64,000 nucleotides of DNA from Owenia fusiformis. Its lineage: Eukaryota > Annelida > Polychaeta > Sabellida > Oweniidae. The translations under genes were made by a program, and so were the position numbers. The stretch is taken from the NCBI GenBank assembly GCA_903813345.2, contig CAIIXF020000004.1:9060196-9124195 (forward strand), in the 5' to 3' direction. The notes under the pieces were generated by a model. The model was not told the origin of the DNA, did no database searches, and was given only the letters and a program-made list of their open reading frames with translations. Below, one piece after another: positions 34,583-59,475 of this stretch (position 1 is its first letter; every line of letters begins with the position of its first letter).

Positions 34583-36145
34583 TAAACACCTATGAAACAT
34601 AGAAATGGCTTGTCAGGAACAGTTTGAAATTTTCAGTCTTGAACATTTTTCTCAATTTTCCTGTGAATTTTACATTTGACTTATTCAATTATCATCCCTC
34701 GAACGGAAAGAGAATGAATGTTGTTTGAAGCCCTGCGTATGGAGGGTATCATTGCCTTGTAAAGTACGCATGATAAATAACATGAATGGTGACTAAAATG
34801 GCTTTAAATAGCGATATAGCATATAAATATCGATATAAATCGCAATATTAGAAAAAGCTGGTTTATATGAATTATAATACATGTACAGCAGCAGGGCTGT
34901 ATAATACGTTTAATTATTAACCAGGGTAGTTAGCTATGAATTTAGAAGTACTTAGGACCATAGTTTATGAACGTTTATGGATACTAGACCTAGGTATACA
35001 GGCAACCTTTGAGACTGTACCATCGGACGATCACACCGAGCTATAGAGGTTTTACTACAACGTACGCAGGATATATTTTATTATCCTGTTAACAGGTGAG
35101 TACACTGCATATTAAATGTCTATTCCAATGTTTTATTTCCGTCATTAAACCGGTCCGTAGGCACAAACATGTTTTAATGTCTCTGAATAAAGTGGATATG
35201 CTATTTACGAGTAATGCATAGCATTCAATTTCACTCATATTTTATGATCGGATTTTTATTGAATGAAGACTTGTTCGTTATTATTCCAATTCACACTGCT
35301 TGAACATTTACCTTTTATATTAATATTGCGGTGCAATATTCTCATATAAACATTTCAACATTACACTAGAACTTTCGACTGAGATAAAATATATTATTGC
35401 ATCTTCTTCAAAGTCACGTGGGATGCAATTGCTTCATCCAAAACCTGCATCATCTTCCAATTTTAAATATGACATCAATTCTGAATGATACATAAAATAG
35501 TCGATAGATTATTATAGAGGTTCGTTATCAAATACAAGTTAAATTCTGCCAGCATCTATGTAAGGTAGGGTATGTTATTTTATTTAGAATTTCATTTTAT
35601 TTTCATTCCATGATGGTTTTTGTAACATCTCAGTTATTTTTTTTTGTGTATGAAGAACTATTCCATGTGTGCAGGTTTTACATCAAATGCTATATATACA
35701 AAATAAACTCAGATGTAGAACATGAGACCAATATTGATTGCAAATAGTATTAGACAGCATTTGAAAAAACAACAAATATAAACATCATCCTCAGCACCAT
35801 GAAGTACTCTTGGAAGCCCCCCCCCCGAGAGCGCATGCAACTAACGATATTGAAATTCATAATACGTATTCAGTTATTTGAAATCCAATTGATTAAGTTT
35901 AACATCTAATCCAATATATCCAAAACAAACTCAGATGCAGAACAGAGACCAATATTAGTTATTTGTATATGCTTCTGCATTTAGATCAGAAACTCATGAT
36001 CATTGGAAAAACTAATAAAGGTTATCATTTGCATTCGACTAAAGTACATCGTTCAATTAGTCTGAATTCATATCTACATGTAAGTATATATCAATAAATA
36101 ATACAATTGATTTTTCTAAATCACGTGTCATTTCTCCTATTTCAG
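34583..36145. other. Upstream region of the lipid-transfer gene
   Basis: No coding. A ~60-bp local duplication (AAACTCAGATG.AGAACA..GAGACCAATATT) occurs near 35704-35735 and 35925-35957. A donor-like CAG|GTGAGT at 35096 and an acceptor TCTCCTATTTCAG ending at 36145 could bound a 5'-UTR intron. A C run lies at 35819-35827. Confidence 0.4.
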
Positions 36146-36220
36146 GGTGAATATCTGGGTATATAGCAATACTAAGATAAAAAAAAGTTCATGTGAGGCA
36201 ATATATAGAGATATAAAATC

Positions 36221-39200
36221 ATGGCTGATCCCGATGCTGACTATGTTTGTTCACTGGACGAAAAGAGTCTTAAGGTTGCAAAAGAAGAATTGTGTGAAGA
36301 CCCGGATGAACGGCTTAGTCAGGTGAAACAGCTCAGAGCTTGGATAGAGACACAACCTCATCTAAAATGTAAAACAGGTACATTGACTCCTGGTGTCAAA
36401 GAATATTTCTAGTATATAGAACCCGTAATTCAATCTTTACCCTTGACCTTAGTCCACAGGCCCGTAGCCAGGGGGGGGTCGCAGAGTCCGGGCGAACCCC
36501 CCCCCCTGGCCAAAAATTCTTTCAAAATCATGCAGTTTTTCACCATTTTGAGCACTTGTCAAGTGATTTTAGCCCAATTGGGCCAAAATTGTCAAATGTG
36601 AACCCCCCCCCCCTGGAAATTTTTGAAAATCCTGGCTACGGGCCTGGTCCATCCAACTCTGATGTCCGTAGTATAAGACCAGTAACACAGTCCCCTGACA
36701 TCAATCCGACTCCTTTTATATTCAGACAGGTGCAAAGCATGTGAAAATAAATACAGGGTGACACAAAAAATGACACCCACCTTACGTTAAGCCTACATAA
36801 ATTGTTTGTTTTTGGCTTGTACTTTCAGGGAAATGAAGTCCATTCAATCAAACACAAAATAATGTAGTTGTCATTGATAACATAATTATAACTTATTTTT
36901 AAAATTATGTTTCAAAAGATGGGTGTCATTTTTTGTGGAAGATCCAGTTGTGCCAGCAAAGGAATAGACACATTTTGTAACGCTTATATGTGGGCTTCTA
37001 GGTGAGCAGCACTAGTCACCTGAAACTGCTCGAGGAGTTGCAAAATGGAATGTAGTTTTATAATGCGAAAAAACAAGTCTGAATTTCTTCAGACAAAAAA
37101 GTTATGAAACATTGTGTGAGTGGGTGTCATTTTTATTGTGTTAAGCGGGTATTAAATATGTGTATTTTGCGGGCAGCTTCTATATTGTCAGTCATCATGT
37201 ACATTTCCTATTATTTTTAGATACCATTTTCCTGCTAAACTTCCTAAGAAGATATCGCTTCAGTCAGCTAGAGACAAGAAAAATGCTTGACTACTTCCTA
37301 ACGATTCTTACGGAGATGCCCGAATGGTTCCGAGATTTAGACCCCTTAGAACCACATATAGAAAAGGCTTACTGGACTGGGTAGGTTTCACCTCTGTTAT
37401 GAGCTGAGCCCCGGTGTAAACCTTAAAGGGTAGGAGGTCCTATCAAATTATGGTCCTGCTCTCCATTGATTTATATGGTGACCTAAATACACATCTTTCC
37501 CTCATTATCTTATACACAATCAGGGCCAGAAAGGGCCTTTAAAAGGGGGGACCATAATCCCTGGGGGACCATAATTTCTTTCACAACGGGAATATGTGGT
37601 ATTGAAATCATGCTTGTTGAGCTATCATTCGCCCGTCGGTCAAAATATTAACAATGGGGGGCCCCCAACAATTTTTGTACAAAAGTCGATTTTTAAACAT
37701 TTTATTTCTAATTCCCTGACCTTGATGAGTTAATTATGGTATATTAAAGTATATTTGATCGTTAATTTACAAATCCTGGTAACTTGACTCTAAAGAATGG
37801 TCAAGTAACAATGAAATAATTACGAACAAAAATATTATTGGACCAACTAGTTTTGAAGTCCAACGCTCATTTCATTCACTCAGGGCGTTCACGATTAGTA
37901 GCTGGTGATCCAGAAGCTATCAAGGGTGAGGGGCACATTTAAAGTCAAATCCTAGGCAAATTTTTAATAATTCGGCCTGAAAAAGCCCATGCCCCGCTGT
38001 ATATATCCGCCAGTGTATATTCGTTTATTCGTTCAGCCTTATTTAACCTCATCATAAATGTATTAAGTCCACTACCATGAAAACCACAATTTTGATGATT
38101 GATTTTAAGAGTGACAGTACCTTATCAGACGGCCTTCATATCATTCTAGACACCTTGTTCCTTTGCCCCAACGGGACGATAAAGGCAGGCGCGTTGTGCT
38201 AATGCGTCCTGGAGTCATCGATCCAAACACTAAGGAATTCACCGGGATGCATGTGTCAAAGGACAACAATTGCATTTTTGGTGTACTACAGGGGGAGGAA
38301 ATGACTCAAGTAAATGGGATGATATTTGTGATTGACTATACTGGTATGACAACTAAACACATGTCATTTTATGGGATGGATCAGGCCAGAAAAATGTCAA
38401 AATTCATGGTAAGTTTAATAAAAGACAGATTCATTTTGTGTACGTTAGATGTAGTGTGCACCAACTTGATATTGTGTGTTTTTAAAGCATCAGATGCATT
38501 TGAATGTGTCTCAATGATACTGTGGTTCTTTGTGGTATTGTAGAGACTGATTATCATCTTATTTTATCATGTTAAATTGAAACATAGAACCAAGTCCCTG
38601 ATGTGAAAAAGTCACTCCACCTTTACAGGAATCGAACCCAGAAACTTCCGATTAGATAAAGAGTCTTGTATTTTAGGACAAATTCCCCGGGAGGTTTAAG
38701 GAGATGCACTACTACAACACCGGATCGGTGTTTGAGGCAGTTATGGGAGTAATGAAGCCATTCCTGTCTCAAAAGATAAAGGATAGGGTACGTATGCATA
38801 AATCATAGAACTATTGACCTCTCTAGATGTATATTGAAAGCCCATGGAGGAAACGGTCTTGATTTTCCTTATTAGATACTCAAAATTTTGTCAAATATTT
38901 GAAATCTACATATAGAATTAGATCAAAAATGTGTTCATGCGTTCAAATAGTAATAGTAGTAAATAGTAATAGTTCTTAAGTTTGTGACACCCCCCCCCCC
39001 TCTTTCCTCTCTCTCTCTCTCTCTCTCTCACTGTCTTTATTCAACCAAAGATGAGTACTTTTCAGTTCGGCCGGGGTATTCATTATACTATATACAGGCT
39101 TGTCTTTGTTGTAGATGATAATGCATGGTAACAATCTTGAGAGTTTATACAAGAAAATTCCCCTGCATCTTCTCCCGGAGGAGTATCTCCCTGATGACTA

Positions 39201-39779
39201 CACTGGACCAAATGCAGGCAGTGTAAAAACTATACTCGGTAAGGAAAAGTCCCGGGGAAAAGTAACCAGGATTCAATTGATAGGATTTGATTAACGCAGA
39301 AATACATGTATGTCGGTATTCAATTTCCAGTTCCAGTTTTTTTACCTTCCACTTATCAAGTGACGCGTCTATCGTGGTCTTTTCTGGTTAGTTTTTCAGC
39401 TTTCTACAATCTAGGAATATCACAGGCATCGGAACAGCGACGTTCTGAAAAGAAATTACCTCCCGCACCACACTCTATGTAAAATACTTGGTACAGGTAC
39501 ATAGAATGTGAGGGGTAATTCTATATATTTCGATGCCCGTGAGGAACATAATTCATCTTACACCTAATTTAATGTATTATCATATTGATAACCATAAATG
39601 CTTAACTATGTATTTAAAGTATTACATATTTTTCAGAGGACTTTAGGAAGCGCATGATCGAGCCAAAATTCAGAAATGGTCTGATAGAGGGTTCTACAGA
39701 ATATGGCTACGTTGATGAGAGATTACGACCCAAAGTTGAAGAGGTGCAGGCAACTTTCAGAAAGCTAAATGTGGACTAA
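36221..39779 (+). CDS. CRAL-TRIO lipid-transfer protein, alpha-tocopherol transfer protein-like
   Basis: Exons 36221-36377, 37221-37380, 38150-38408, 38677-38787, 39115-39238, 39637-39779 join in phase to 317 residues, normal for the TTPA/clavesin group. Start: ATG in AATCATGG, after a likely non-coding acceptor at 36145. Residues ~28-95 form the helical CRAL-TRIO N-terminal domain (FLRRYRF..LETRKMLDYF). Residues ~110-270 form the SEC14-like lipid pocket: GRRVVLMRPGVIDP, MIFVIDYTGM, FPGRFKEMHYYNTG, MKPFLSQKIKDRMIMHGNN, LHLLPEEY. IKDRMIMHGNN closely resembles the IKER.HMHGNN segment of alpha-TTP, whose basic residues bind phosphoinositides. Such proteins are cytosolic carriers of hydrophobic ligands between membranes; the ligand here cannot be told from sequence. 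The usual EYGG after LP.. is replaced by EYLPDDYTGPNAGS. Introns hold MITEs and a tRNA-derived piece. Confidence 0.92.
36457..36646 (+). mobile_element. CAGGCCCGTAGCC family, copy 2
   Basis: Same ends and interior as the copy at 7742, 190 bp, flanked by the 5-bp direct repeat GTCCA (36452-36456, 36647-36651). Inserted in intron 1 of the lipid-transfer gene. Confidence 0.82.
36754..37143 (+). mobile_element. MITE remnant, CAGGGTGACAC end
   Basis: The left end CAGGGTGACACAAAAAATGA, preceded by TA, pairs with GGGTGTCATTTTTTGTGGAA (36922) and with GGGTGTCATTTTTATTGTGT (37122). The right end lacks the final CCTG, so it is truncated or rearranged. Confidence 0.5.
38621..38668 (-). repeat. tRNA-derived (tRNA-Lys-like) SINE remnant
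   Basis: The minus strand reads an anticodon-arm-like AAGACTCTTTATCT and then the Pol III box B GGGTTCGATTCC, spaced as in tRNA-Lys(CTT). The 5' half of the tRNA is missing; on that side the sequence runs into the acceptor of lipid-transfer exon 4 (38677). Degenerate arms argue against a functional tRNA. Confidence 0.5.
38990..39029 (+). repeat. C run and CT microsatellite
   Basis: About ten C followed by TCTTTCC and a (CT)n run, in intron 4 of the lipid-transfer gene. Confidence 0.9.
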
Positions 39780-40417
39780 AATACACTAGACGAAAAAACT
39801 CTTGCAAGTCTGGAATCTTGGTTTGTTCTTTGGATGCATTCTCAAAATTCATTTCGTTCGTTGCGTACCTTCACTACCTGTAAGGCACAGGAGGTACTGA
39901 TTGCACTGGACGAAAGGCTCGGAGATTGCTTTGGATGTACACTTGTGGTCTACTTTTTTCAATAGGGAACGTGTACAATTATGGTTAAGGCTAAGTTCTC
40001 CCCTTCATGTTATAAATTGCGCGATTGAGTATAAAGATATTAAAGAAATTGTGGAAATGAAGTCCCTGGAAATAACAGTTGAACTATGTAACGCTTGATA
40101 TCTTATCAAACGATGCAGTGATTTTTTAACAAATGTGGACATGTACAAATTGTACATTCATTTCATCAAGCAATTTGAAATTTTTGTAACTGTTTTTCCC
40201 AAAACAAGGGATACAGATTGAAGATTCTTGAAAAATAGACGTGACAATATCAGAAAAAACATCTGAGCCAAATATGGCTTTATCAGCTCAGATTCTGCTT
40301 TAGTGATATATGTGTGCGATCGAGGCATAAGCATGCCAAAAAAGTTTTCTTTCAAGATTTGTTATGACTTTTACAATAACTGATGCAACTTCCTTCAAAA
40401 TTGAGCTAGACGCTTCA

Positions 40418-40423
40418 AATAAA
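40418..40423 (+). terminator. Polyadenylation signal of the lipid-transfer gene
   Basis: AATAAA about 640 bases after the stop codon at 39779. No nearer canonical signal was noticed. Confidence 0.5.
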
Positions 40424-41100
40424 AAGCATTTCAAAGCTCCTTTCTTCCTCTATCTCATGGTTTTATTTTAATTGGTTATGGGGGGTGCCATCGCACCCCT
40501 CTGGCTACGCCTATGGCCTGTCAATTAAAACATGCTTTTGCTTGAGACCCAGACAAAATGACAAACGTTGCAATATGTGCATATTTTATATATAATTTAT
40601 TACTAGTTAAATGTACAAATATTCGAACATTGCAAAAATTAGTTATAAATATAAAAAGCTGACACTTTTCCATGTGAAATATATATGTGGCCTTCTTTAG
40701 TCTACTACTTTGGAAAATAACATGTTTTGAACCTAAAAATCATCAGCCTACAGTGCAGTAGACTACTGCAAGAATACAAATAATACAAATACACTAATAC
40801 AAAATATTACACCTGATAAAAGGAGTAACAACTACATAATGGAAGCATGATTTCTACACATTTTTGGTGCACTAAAATAACCCAAAATTTTCCACTGTTT
40901 CTGAATTTAAGACTAACAGTTGACTTTTGACAGATCTTCATAATGTACATTATATTATGGTATTTATGCAAAACAATTTAATTCATAAATAATTTAAAGT
41001 AACATGTTGAGAGTACATTTCTAGTTTTGCAGATCATGATCATTACTACCAGACTTAGAATTTTCAACATTAATTAACTAGATAACAGCAACTCCGCGGA
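40424..41100. other. Intergenic sequence
   Basis: No gene. A short GGGGTGCCATCGCACCCC hairpin lies at 40482-40499, followed by GGCTACGCC, possibly a worn member of the GCCCGTAGCC family. Confidence 0.45.
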
Positions 41101-42785
41101 GTAGCAAATCCCAACGAACAAAATATCAATTACCGAATTCCAATCACTAATACTCATTACTTTGGTTATAATTGAAAAAATTAGATTTTAGAATTGCGAA
41201 TTCCTGCAAAGCAGCCATTTTGAATTTTCAGAGATACAAATCTGAAAAATAATACCATAATTGTGACCTACTCCAAAATTCCTTCAATTTGAGTATAATA
41301 TAGCCATACTTTGAAGGGATCGAAAAATTATTGCGAAATCGTACATTAGACGGCCATTTTGAATTTTACAAGGCTCGAATCAGAAAAAAAGATACAATAT
41401 CTGCAATCTACTCTTAATTGCCTTTCATTTGAGTATAATAAAGCTATACTTCAGAAAGATCTAAAAATTAGGGAAAATTTCTGTTTTCCTGTCCCCCCAT
41501 ACACGGCCCCTGGGGGTCAGGATGAAAAACACAGAATATATGTGAAATGGATAAATGTTGTGAATATACTACCAAAATTTCAAACAATAATATTAATTAC
41601 TTTGGCTTAGAATGAAAAATTTATGATTTTTGCATAAAACTATTCACCAATATACATCTTTCCACTAAATATGAAGAAAATCCATTTACTAGTATTTGAG
41701 TTATCTTCCGGACAGACGGACGGACTGACTGACGGACTGACGGACGGACGGAGGGCTTCACTATATCCCTACCGAACATCGTTCGTTAGGATAATTATCC
41801 CATCGAACAAAGTTCGGAGGGATATAGGGAACGCCTCCGTCCGTCCGTCCGGGCAATAACTCAAATACCGTTGGCCCAATTTTGTTCATATTTTGTACAC
41901 ATCTACCCTTTAAAGTTCTGCTCGAAAGCCGATTTTCAAAATTTTAGTGCCGATTTTACAGTAATTTAGGTGCAATATGTAAAACTGTAATAGCAATATG
42001 TTTTAAATGTAAAAAAATTATATAGGACTTTGATAAAGCTAAAAATGTAGATATTAAAGAAGCACATGGCAGCCATCTTGAAAAATGGCGGCCTTTACTC
42101 GTAATTTACGATTTTTGCTGTAACTCAAGAAGTAGTGGATCGATTTTGTTCATATTTGGTATGTGAATACTATAAGCATGGCACACTGTCTAATGAAACT
42201 TTTGGTAGAAGGCAGCCATTTTGAAAAATGGTAGCCATTTTAACTTATTTTCCTATAACTCGAAAAGTAGTGGAGCGATTTTGTTCATATTTGGTATGTG
42301 AATACTATAAGTATGGTACCCTGTCTAATGACACTTTTGGTAGGAGGCGGCCATTTTGAAAAATGGCCGCCATTTAAACATAATTTATTCGGCCTTTACT
42401 CGCTATTTAACGATTTTTGCTGTAACTTGAAAAGTAGTGGAGTGATTTTGTTCATATTTGGTATGTGAATACTATAAGCATGGCACACTGTTTAATGACA
42501 CTTTTGGTAGAAGGTGGCCATTTTGAAAAATGGCCACCATTTTGAAGTATTTTACCATTACTCGAAAAGTAGTGGAGCGATTTTGTTCATATTTGGTATG
42601 TGAATACTATAAGCATGGCACACTGTTTAATGACACTTTTGGTAGAAGGTGGCCATTTTGAAAAATGGCCACCATTTTGAAGTATTTTACCATTACTCGA
42701 AAAGTAGTGGAGCGATTTTGTTCATATTTGGTATGTGAATACTATAAAAAAACACATATTACTTCTTCTGATGACAACTTGGCTA
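41101..42785 (+). repeat. Composite repeat with GACG array and ~135-bp tandem units
   Basis: GCCATTTTGAA-type sequence at 41213-41360 is followed by a GACGGACTGAC simple repeat (41710-41755), a GGATATAGGGA segment and the complementary CCGTCCGTCCG (41838-41850). Then come five units of ~135 bp (42131, 42266, 42433, 42569, 42703), each with AGTAGTGGAGCGATTTTG, GGTATGTGAATACTATAA and GGCCATTTTGAAAAATGGCC. No coding. Confidence 0.75.
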
Positions 42786-43531
42786 GTGAGCAACCATTTT
42801 GAAAATGGTGGCCTTTCTTATGTGTGTTATTTTATGATATTTGCTATATATTTTGTTTGTAAAAATGCCAGTCATTTCTGTTCGATGGGATTCGCTACGC
42901 TTTGGCGTTGCCGTTGTTCTGGTTTGACCATTGATAGTAAGGAAGAATAAGTCATGCATTAAATTGTAGAAATCAGACATTGGAATTAAAATCCATGTGC
43001 TGCAACCGAATTAAACATTTATTTCCATCATTAACCCCTTCAAATTATGATAATATTTAAGAGGTATCTTCTCTAACCTATCAACTATTAAAAAATGTGC
43101 AAATATTGAACAGTGAAAGCAAAATTAGAGAAGAGATGTACAATTTACTAACTTCAACATATGAATATTAGTAAACATTGGTTTTATCCATATAACATTA
43201 GCTGATTCCCAGGAGTACACAGGTAAATTGTACACCTCCGAGTGAACAATTACTACGTATATGCAGCGTTATGAAAACATATAGGATTCTGCAGATTGTG
43301 ATTGTAATCACAATTTGAATGATAAAAGCACATAAGGCAACATTCAAAAAGCAAAACAACACAATCCCCTACAAACCATATGAACCGTACAAAACCAATA
43401 AAAGCAGGATTGAAAGTGGAAGGCTATCTGTAGGAAATAATCGATAAAATGTTCAAATGATTCAGGAGAACATGACTTACACACGATTCACAAATCAGAT
43501 ATGTTATATCCAACTATTACAAATACAAGTA

Positions 43532-43720
43532 CAGTGCAACCTCAACCTGTGTAATCAAAACACCACTGCGACAGACCAAGAATTTGGATTGGTAGGTGTT
43601 CAAATTCAGAGTTATTTTAACATGGAAGTCTATGGCAGATAAAAATGGGACTGAAGAATTCTTGACACTATGAGGTGTTCGAATTGGTGAGGTGTTTGAA
43701 TATATAAACAGGTTTTACTG
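43532..43720 (+). mobile_element. CAGTaaAACCTGT-type element, divergent copy
   Basis: Starts CAGTGCAACCTCAACCTGTG and ends AACAGGTTTTACTG, matching the ends of the elements at 58576, 59873 and 60055. The interior has GGTGTTC..A motifs typical of the family. Confidence 0.55.
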
Positions 43721-43723
43721 TTC

Positions 43724-43985
43724 CACTGGGGGGTCCAGGGGGAGGGGCCCCAAAAAGATTTTGGACCCCAAAATTTCGTTGGGCCTCAAATGGGCCTTTA
43801 TGGGCAAAACTTGGCCTTTTTGGGCCTTTTTAGCCAAATTATCAAAATTGGGCCTCAAATTTTCAAAATTTGGGCCTTAATTATTGGTTTTAGGGGCCCA
43901 ATTTTATTTCCATGCAAGCACGGAAAATTTCTTGTAGAACTTGAAATCTGCCCCCCCCCCTTGCTAGTTCCTGGATCCACCAGTG
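43724..43985 (+). mobile_element. Foldback element, CACTGG..GTCCAGG ends
   Basis: Ends CACTGGGGGGTCCAGG and CCTGGATCCACCAGTG are inverted copies. The 262-bp interior is built of TTGGGCCTCAAATT and GGGCCTTTT repeats. No clear TSD. Confidence 0.65.
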
Positions 43986-44159
43986 TATACTGTACACAGG
44001 TACTACTTTCTACATGTATTATATACAGACAGACATAGAAGATATGCATGTTTCTTTACAGTGGAAGTTCTGTGACAGAAACACAGTCTAGTGTAAAGCC
44101 CAAATATAAACAGAACCACTTTGTCAATTGATCCTCAATTTGAGGCATTTGTGGATTTA

Positions 44160-44365
44160 TGCGCTGAACTGTACATAGATTTTGCGGGCATTGTGATGCA
44201 CTGTACATATATTTTGGTTGCCCTAGACTGTACATACATCTTGAGGGCTTTGTGATGCATTACACATTTTGTGTGCTTTGAACTGCACTGTACATTCATT
44301 TAGTGGGCTTTTTGATGCACTGTACATATTTTGTGAGCTTTGTGCTATGCTGTACATACATTTAT
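44160..44365 (+). repeat. Degenerate tandem repeat, ~50-bp unit
   Basis: Four or five units of CACTGTACATA.ATTTTG.GGGCTTTGTGATG type, well diverged. Confidence 0.6.
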
Positions 44366-45159
44366 AACGTGCCGAGTTATCTCTAGTCCTCTATAGCAAC
44401 TCGGCTTATACAACTAGCACCTAACAATTTGGCAAACTAAATGTATACACTAATTTTGCCAATATATTTTTAAATAAGTTTTTGGCAAAGTTAAACTGCC
44501 AATATGAGACAGGCAAATGGTGGACTGTCCATTCTCAAGAAAGTTTTACTTTTGCCTTAACCTCATTTCAATTTTTTGATCAGGTATTGCATATTTAGAA
44601 GAAATTGGTTCAAATACTGAAATCACTTTGACTGCAGCAGGAATTCCCCCCCCCATTGTTGCAGTGCATTAACGTGTACTTTTGTACATCTGCACACTAA
44701 AGGGATATAGTGACTGGACACTTTGTGAAAACATTAATTTCAGGGGCCCTATAGATCAGTGTACCCCACACTATTTGGTTTGACATGCCGTAAAAGGCTG
44801 CACACCTTATACATGTTCATACTGAAATATGCTTTAATCTAAGCATCAAAATACTGACAATGCGTGCAACATTGGACCAACATTCTTCAATGCTGGAGTG
44901 ATATCATTTTAAAGAGTAGCTCAAATTATGCCACAAAATTTTCCTACGGCTTTCACAAATCATAATCTTCTTTGTGACACATTGCTGAGTCATAATGATA
45001 GATTTTTCCATCAATGGCGACAGGGATATGGATTTCAGATTCATTGTTTCTGTTGATCATATTCACTATCAATGCTGTTTATGAGTAACAGATATTTGAT
45101 TCACATTGACATGTCATTGCGATGTATGTCGAGGGCCAATCATATTTATGTTGACAGTC

Positions 45160-45630
45160 ATTCCTATTCATGATGAAGTTGATCCTATTGACAGTAAAGT
45201 CAATCCCACTCACAGTGAAGTCAATCAAATTCATGATGAAGTCAATCCAATTCACGATGAAGTCAATCCAATTCATAATGAAGTAAATCCCATTCACGAT
45301 GAAGTCAATCCAATTTGCAATGAAGTAAATCCTATTTACAGTGAAGTCAATCCTTTTCATGGTGAAGTCAATCTTATTCAAGATGAAGTCAATCCAATTC
45401 ATGATGAATCTTATTGTTTGTGAAGTCAAAATTTAGTTCACCATGAAGTCAATCCAATTCACAACGAAGTAAATCCTATTCACAGTGAAGTCAATCCTTT
45501 TCATGGTGAAGTCAATCTTATTCAAGATGAAGTCAACACGATGAATCTTATTGTTTGTGAAGTCAAAATTTAGTTCACCATGAAGTCAATCCTATTCACC
45601 TTAACAGTCAATCCAATTCATAATTTTTGA
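45160..45630 (+). repeat. 21-bp minisatellite
   Basis: Unit GAAGTCAATCCAATTCATGAT, some 20 copies. With a period of seven codons, both strands stay open for over 100 codons (EVNPIHD repeated on plus, NWIDFIV-like on minus). A stretch of ~110 bp is itself repeated. Probably not coding; it lies just 3' of the PAK stop codon and may be in its 3' UTR or beyond. Confidence 0.8.
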
Positions 45631-45709
45631 CTCCAACTGACAAATGATCATGATCATAACTGAAACAACAGCCTATCAGCCAAGGTTTGCCAGATAATGA
45701 TATCCACAT

Positions 45710-45873
45710 CAGGCCCGTAGCCAGGATTTGCCAAGGGGGTTCAGTTTTTGAGAAACTCCAGGGGGGGGGGTTCACAAGTGCTCAGAATGGTGAAAAACTG
45801 CATGATTTTGAAAGATATTTTGGCCAGGGGGGGGTTGCTCGAACCCATCAAACCCCCCCTGTCTACGAGCCTG
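45710..45873 (-). mobile_element. CAGGCCCGTAGCC family, copy 3
   Basis: The reverse-oriented interior matches the copies at 7742 and 36457. The right end is altered to CTACGAGCCTG, and the flanks CACAT/CACTT are an imperfect 5-bp duplication, so this is the oldest of the three. Confidence 0.75.
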
Positions 45874-45953
45874 CACTTTAGAGAACTCCTATACATTGAA
45901 ATAATATAGGCCCTATATTGGCTGTATTGTCTCAGCACTGGGGTGCCCAAGCT

Positions 45954-58484
<12,531 letters not shown>

Positions 58485-58575
58485 CTGGAAATACAAAGCA
58501 CAACAAAATATTCATTTATTTGTTATCTAATAGTGAAATAATGTCAGGGTGATAAAATCTTTGATTTCAACAACA

Positions 58576-59051
58576 ATAAAACCTGTCAAGTGGAACAACT
58601 CTGTAAGTGGAACACCTTTATAAGTGTAACACCTCTATAAGTTGAAGACCTCCATAAGTGGAACATCTTTAGAAGATTTTAACTTCTATAAGTGAAACTC
58701 TTCTCAAGTGGATCACCTCTCTAAGTGAACACATCTCTAAGTGAAACGCCACTGTAAGTGGAACACCTCTTTAAGTGGAAAACCTCTAGAACAACTTTAT
58801 AAGTGCAACGCCACTGTAAGTGGAACACCTCTTTAAGTGGAAAACCTCTAGAACAACTTTATAAGTGCAACACCATTGTAAGTGGAACATCTCTATAAGT
58901 TGAACACTTCTATAAGTGGAACACTTTTCACAGTCCCTTGACCAACTGTGATAATTTTGATCAACACCTTATGAGCTGAACAGCTACGAGGTAAAACACT
59001 TTCTATAGGAGCCATGGGTGTTCCACTTACAGTCTTACACAGGTTTTACTG
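58576..59051 (+). repeat. CAGTAAAACCTGT-type element expanded as 19-bp minisatellite
   Basis: Begins AATAAAACCTGTCAAGTGG and ends ACACAGGTTTTACTG. Between them about 18 units of AGTGGAACACCTCTATA type form an array. Just upstream of PAK exon 58387-58484. Confidence 0.7.
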
Positions 59052-59361
59052 TATCTATATTGTGGTCTTTATGAATCAGAAACACCTGAAAGCCAATATG
59101 ATCAATTTAAAATCCTACTTTAGTATATATGGTCAGGACAAATCTGTCAATGGGGCATATTTTTGTCTTCCAAGCTTCCAATCTAATTTTACTGGATTTA
59201 CCTTTATTCAAAATCATCATGAGAAATTTTCTAAGGGACTAAACTACATATGTATATCAATAAGAGGTTGAATATTAAATTACAAGACAGTAAAGACAGT
59301 AAAAGCTTTCAATTGATTGCTATGTAAGAATATGATATTAGCATTTATTGCAGAACAAGCT

Positions 59362-59475
59362 GGTCTCTAATCAGACACTCTTCTTACAAATCCAATGATG
59401 TGTCTCTAATCAGACACTCTACAAATCCAATGATGTGTCTCTAATCAGACACTCTACTTACAAATCCAATGATGT
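59362..59475 (+). repeat. Three ~44-bp tandem units
   Basis: TCTCTAATCAGACACTC...ACAAATCCAATGATGTG repeated three times. Confidence 0.85.

Noticed and set aside
38621-38668. Functional tRNA-Lys gene
   Set aside because: Only the 3' half is present, stems do not pair well and there is no acceptor stem; kept as a SINE remnant.
45106-45423. Open frame of 105 codons with EVNPIHD repeats
   Set aside because: Explained by a 21-bp minisatellite whose period keeps any stop-free frame open; the opposite strand is equally open.
58576-59051. Missing N-terminal PAK exon in the region upstream of 58484
   Set aside because: The reverse strand was read for the expected proline-rich, basic N-terminal sequence with a phase-1 donor; only minisatellite was found here and nothing convincing up to 64000.
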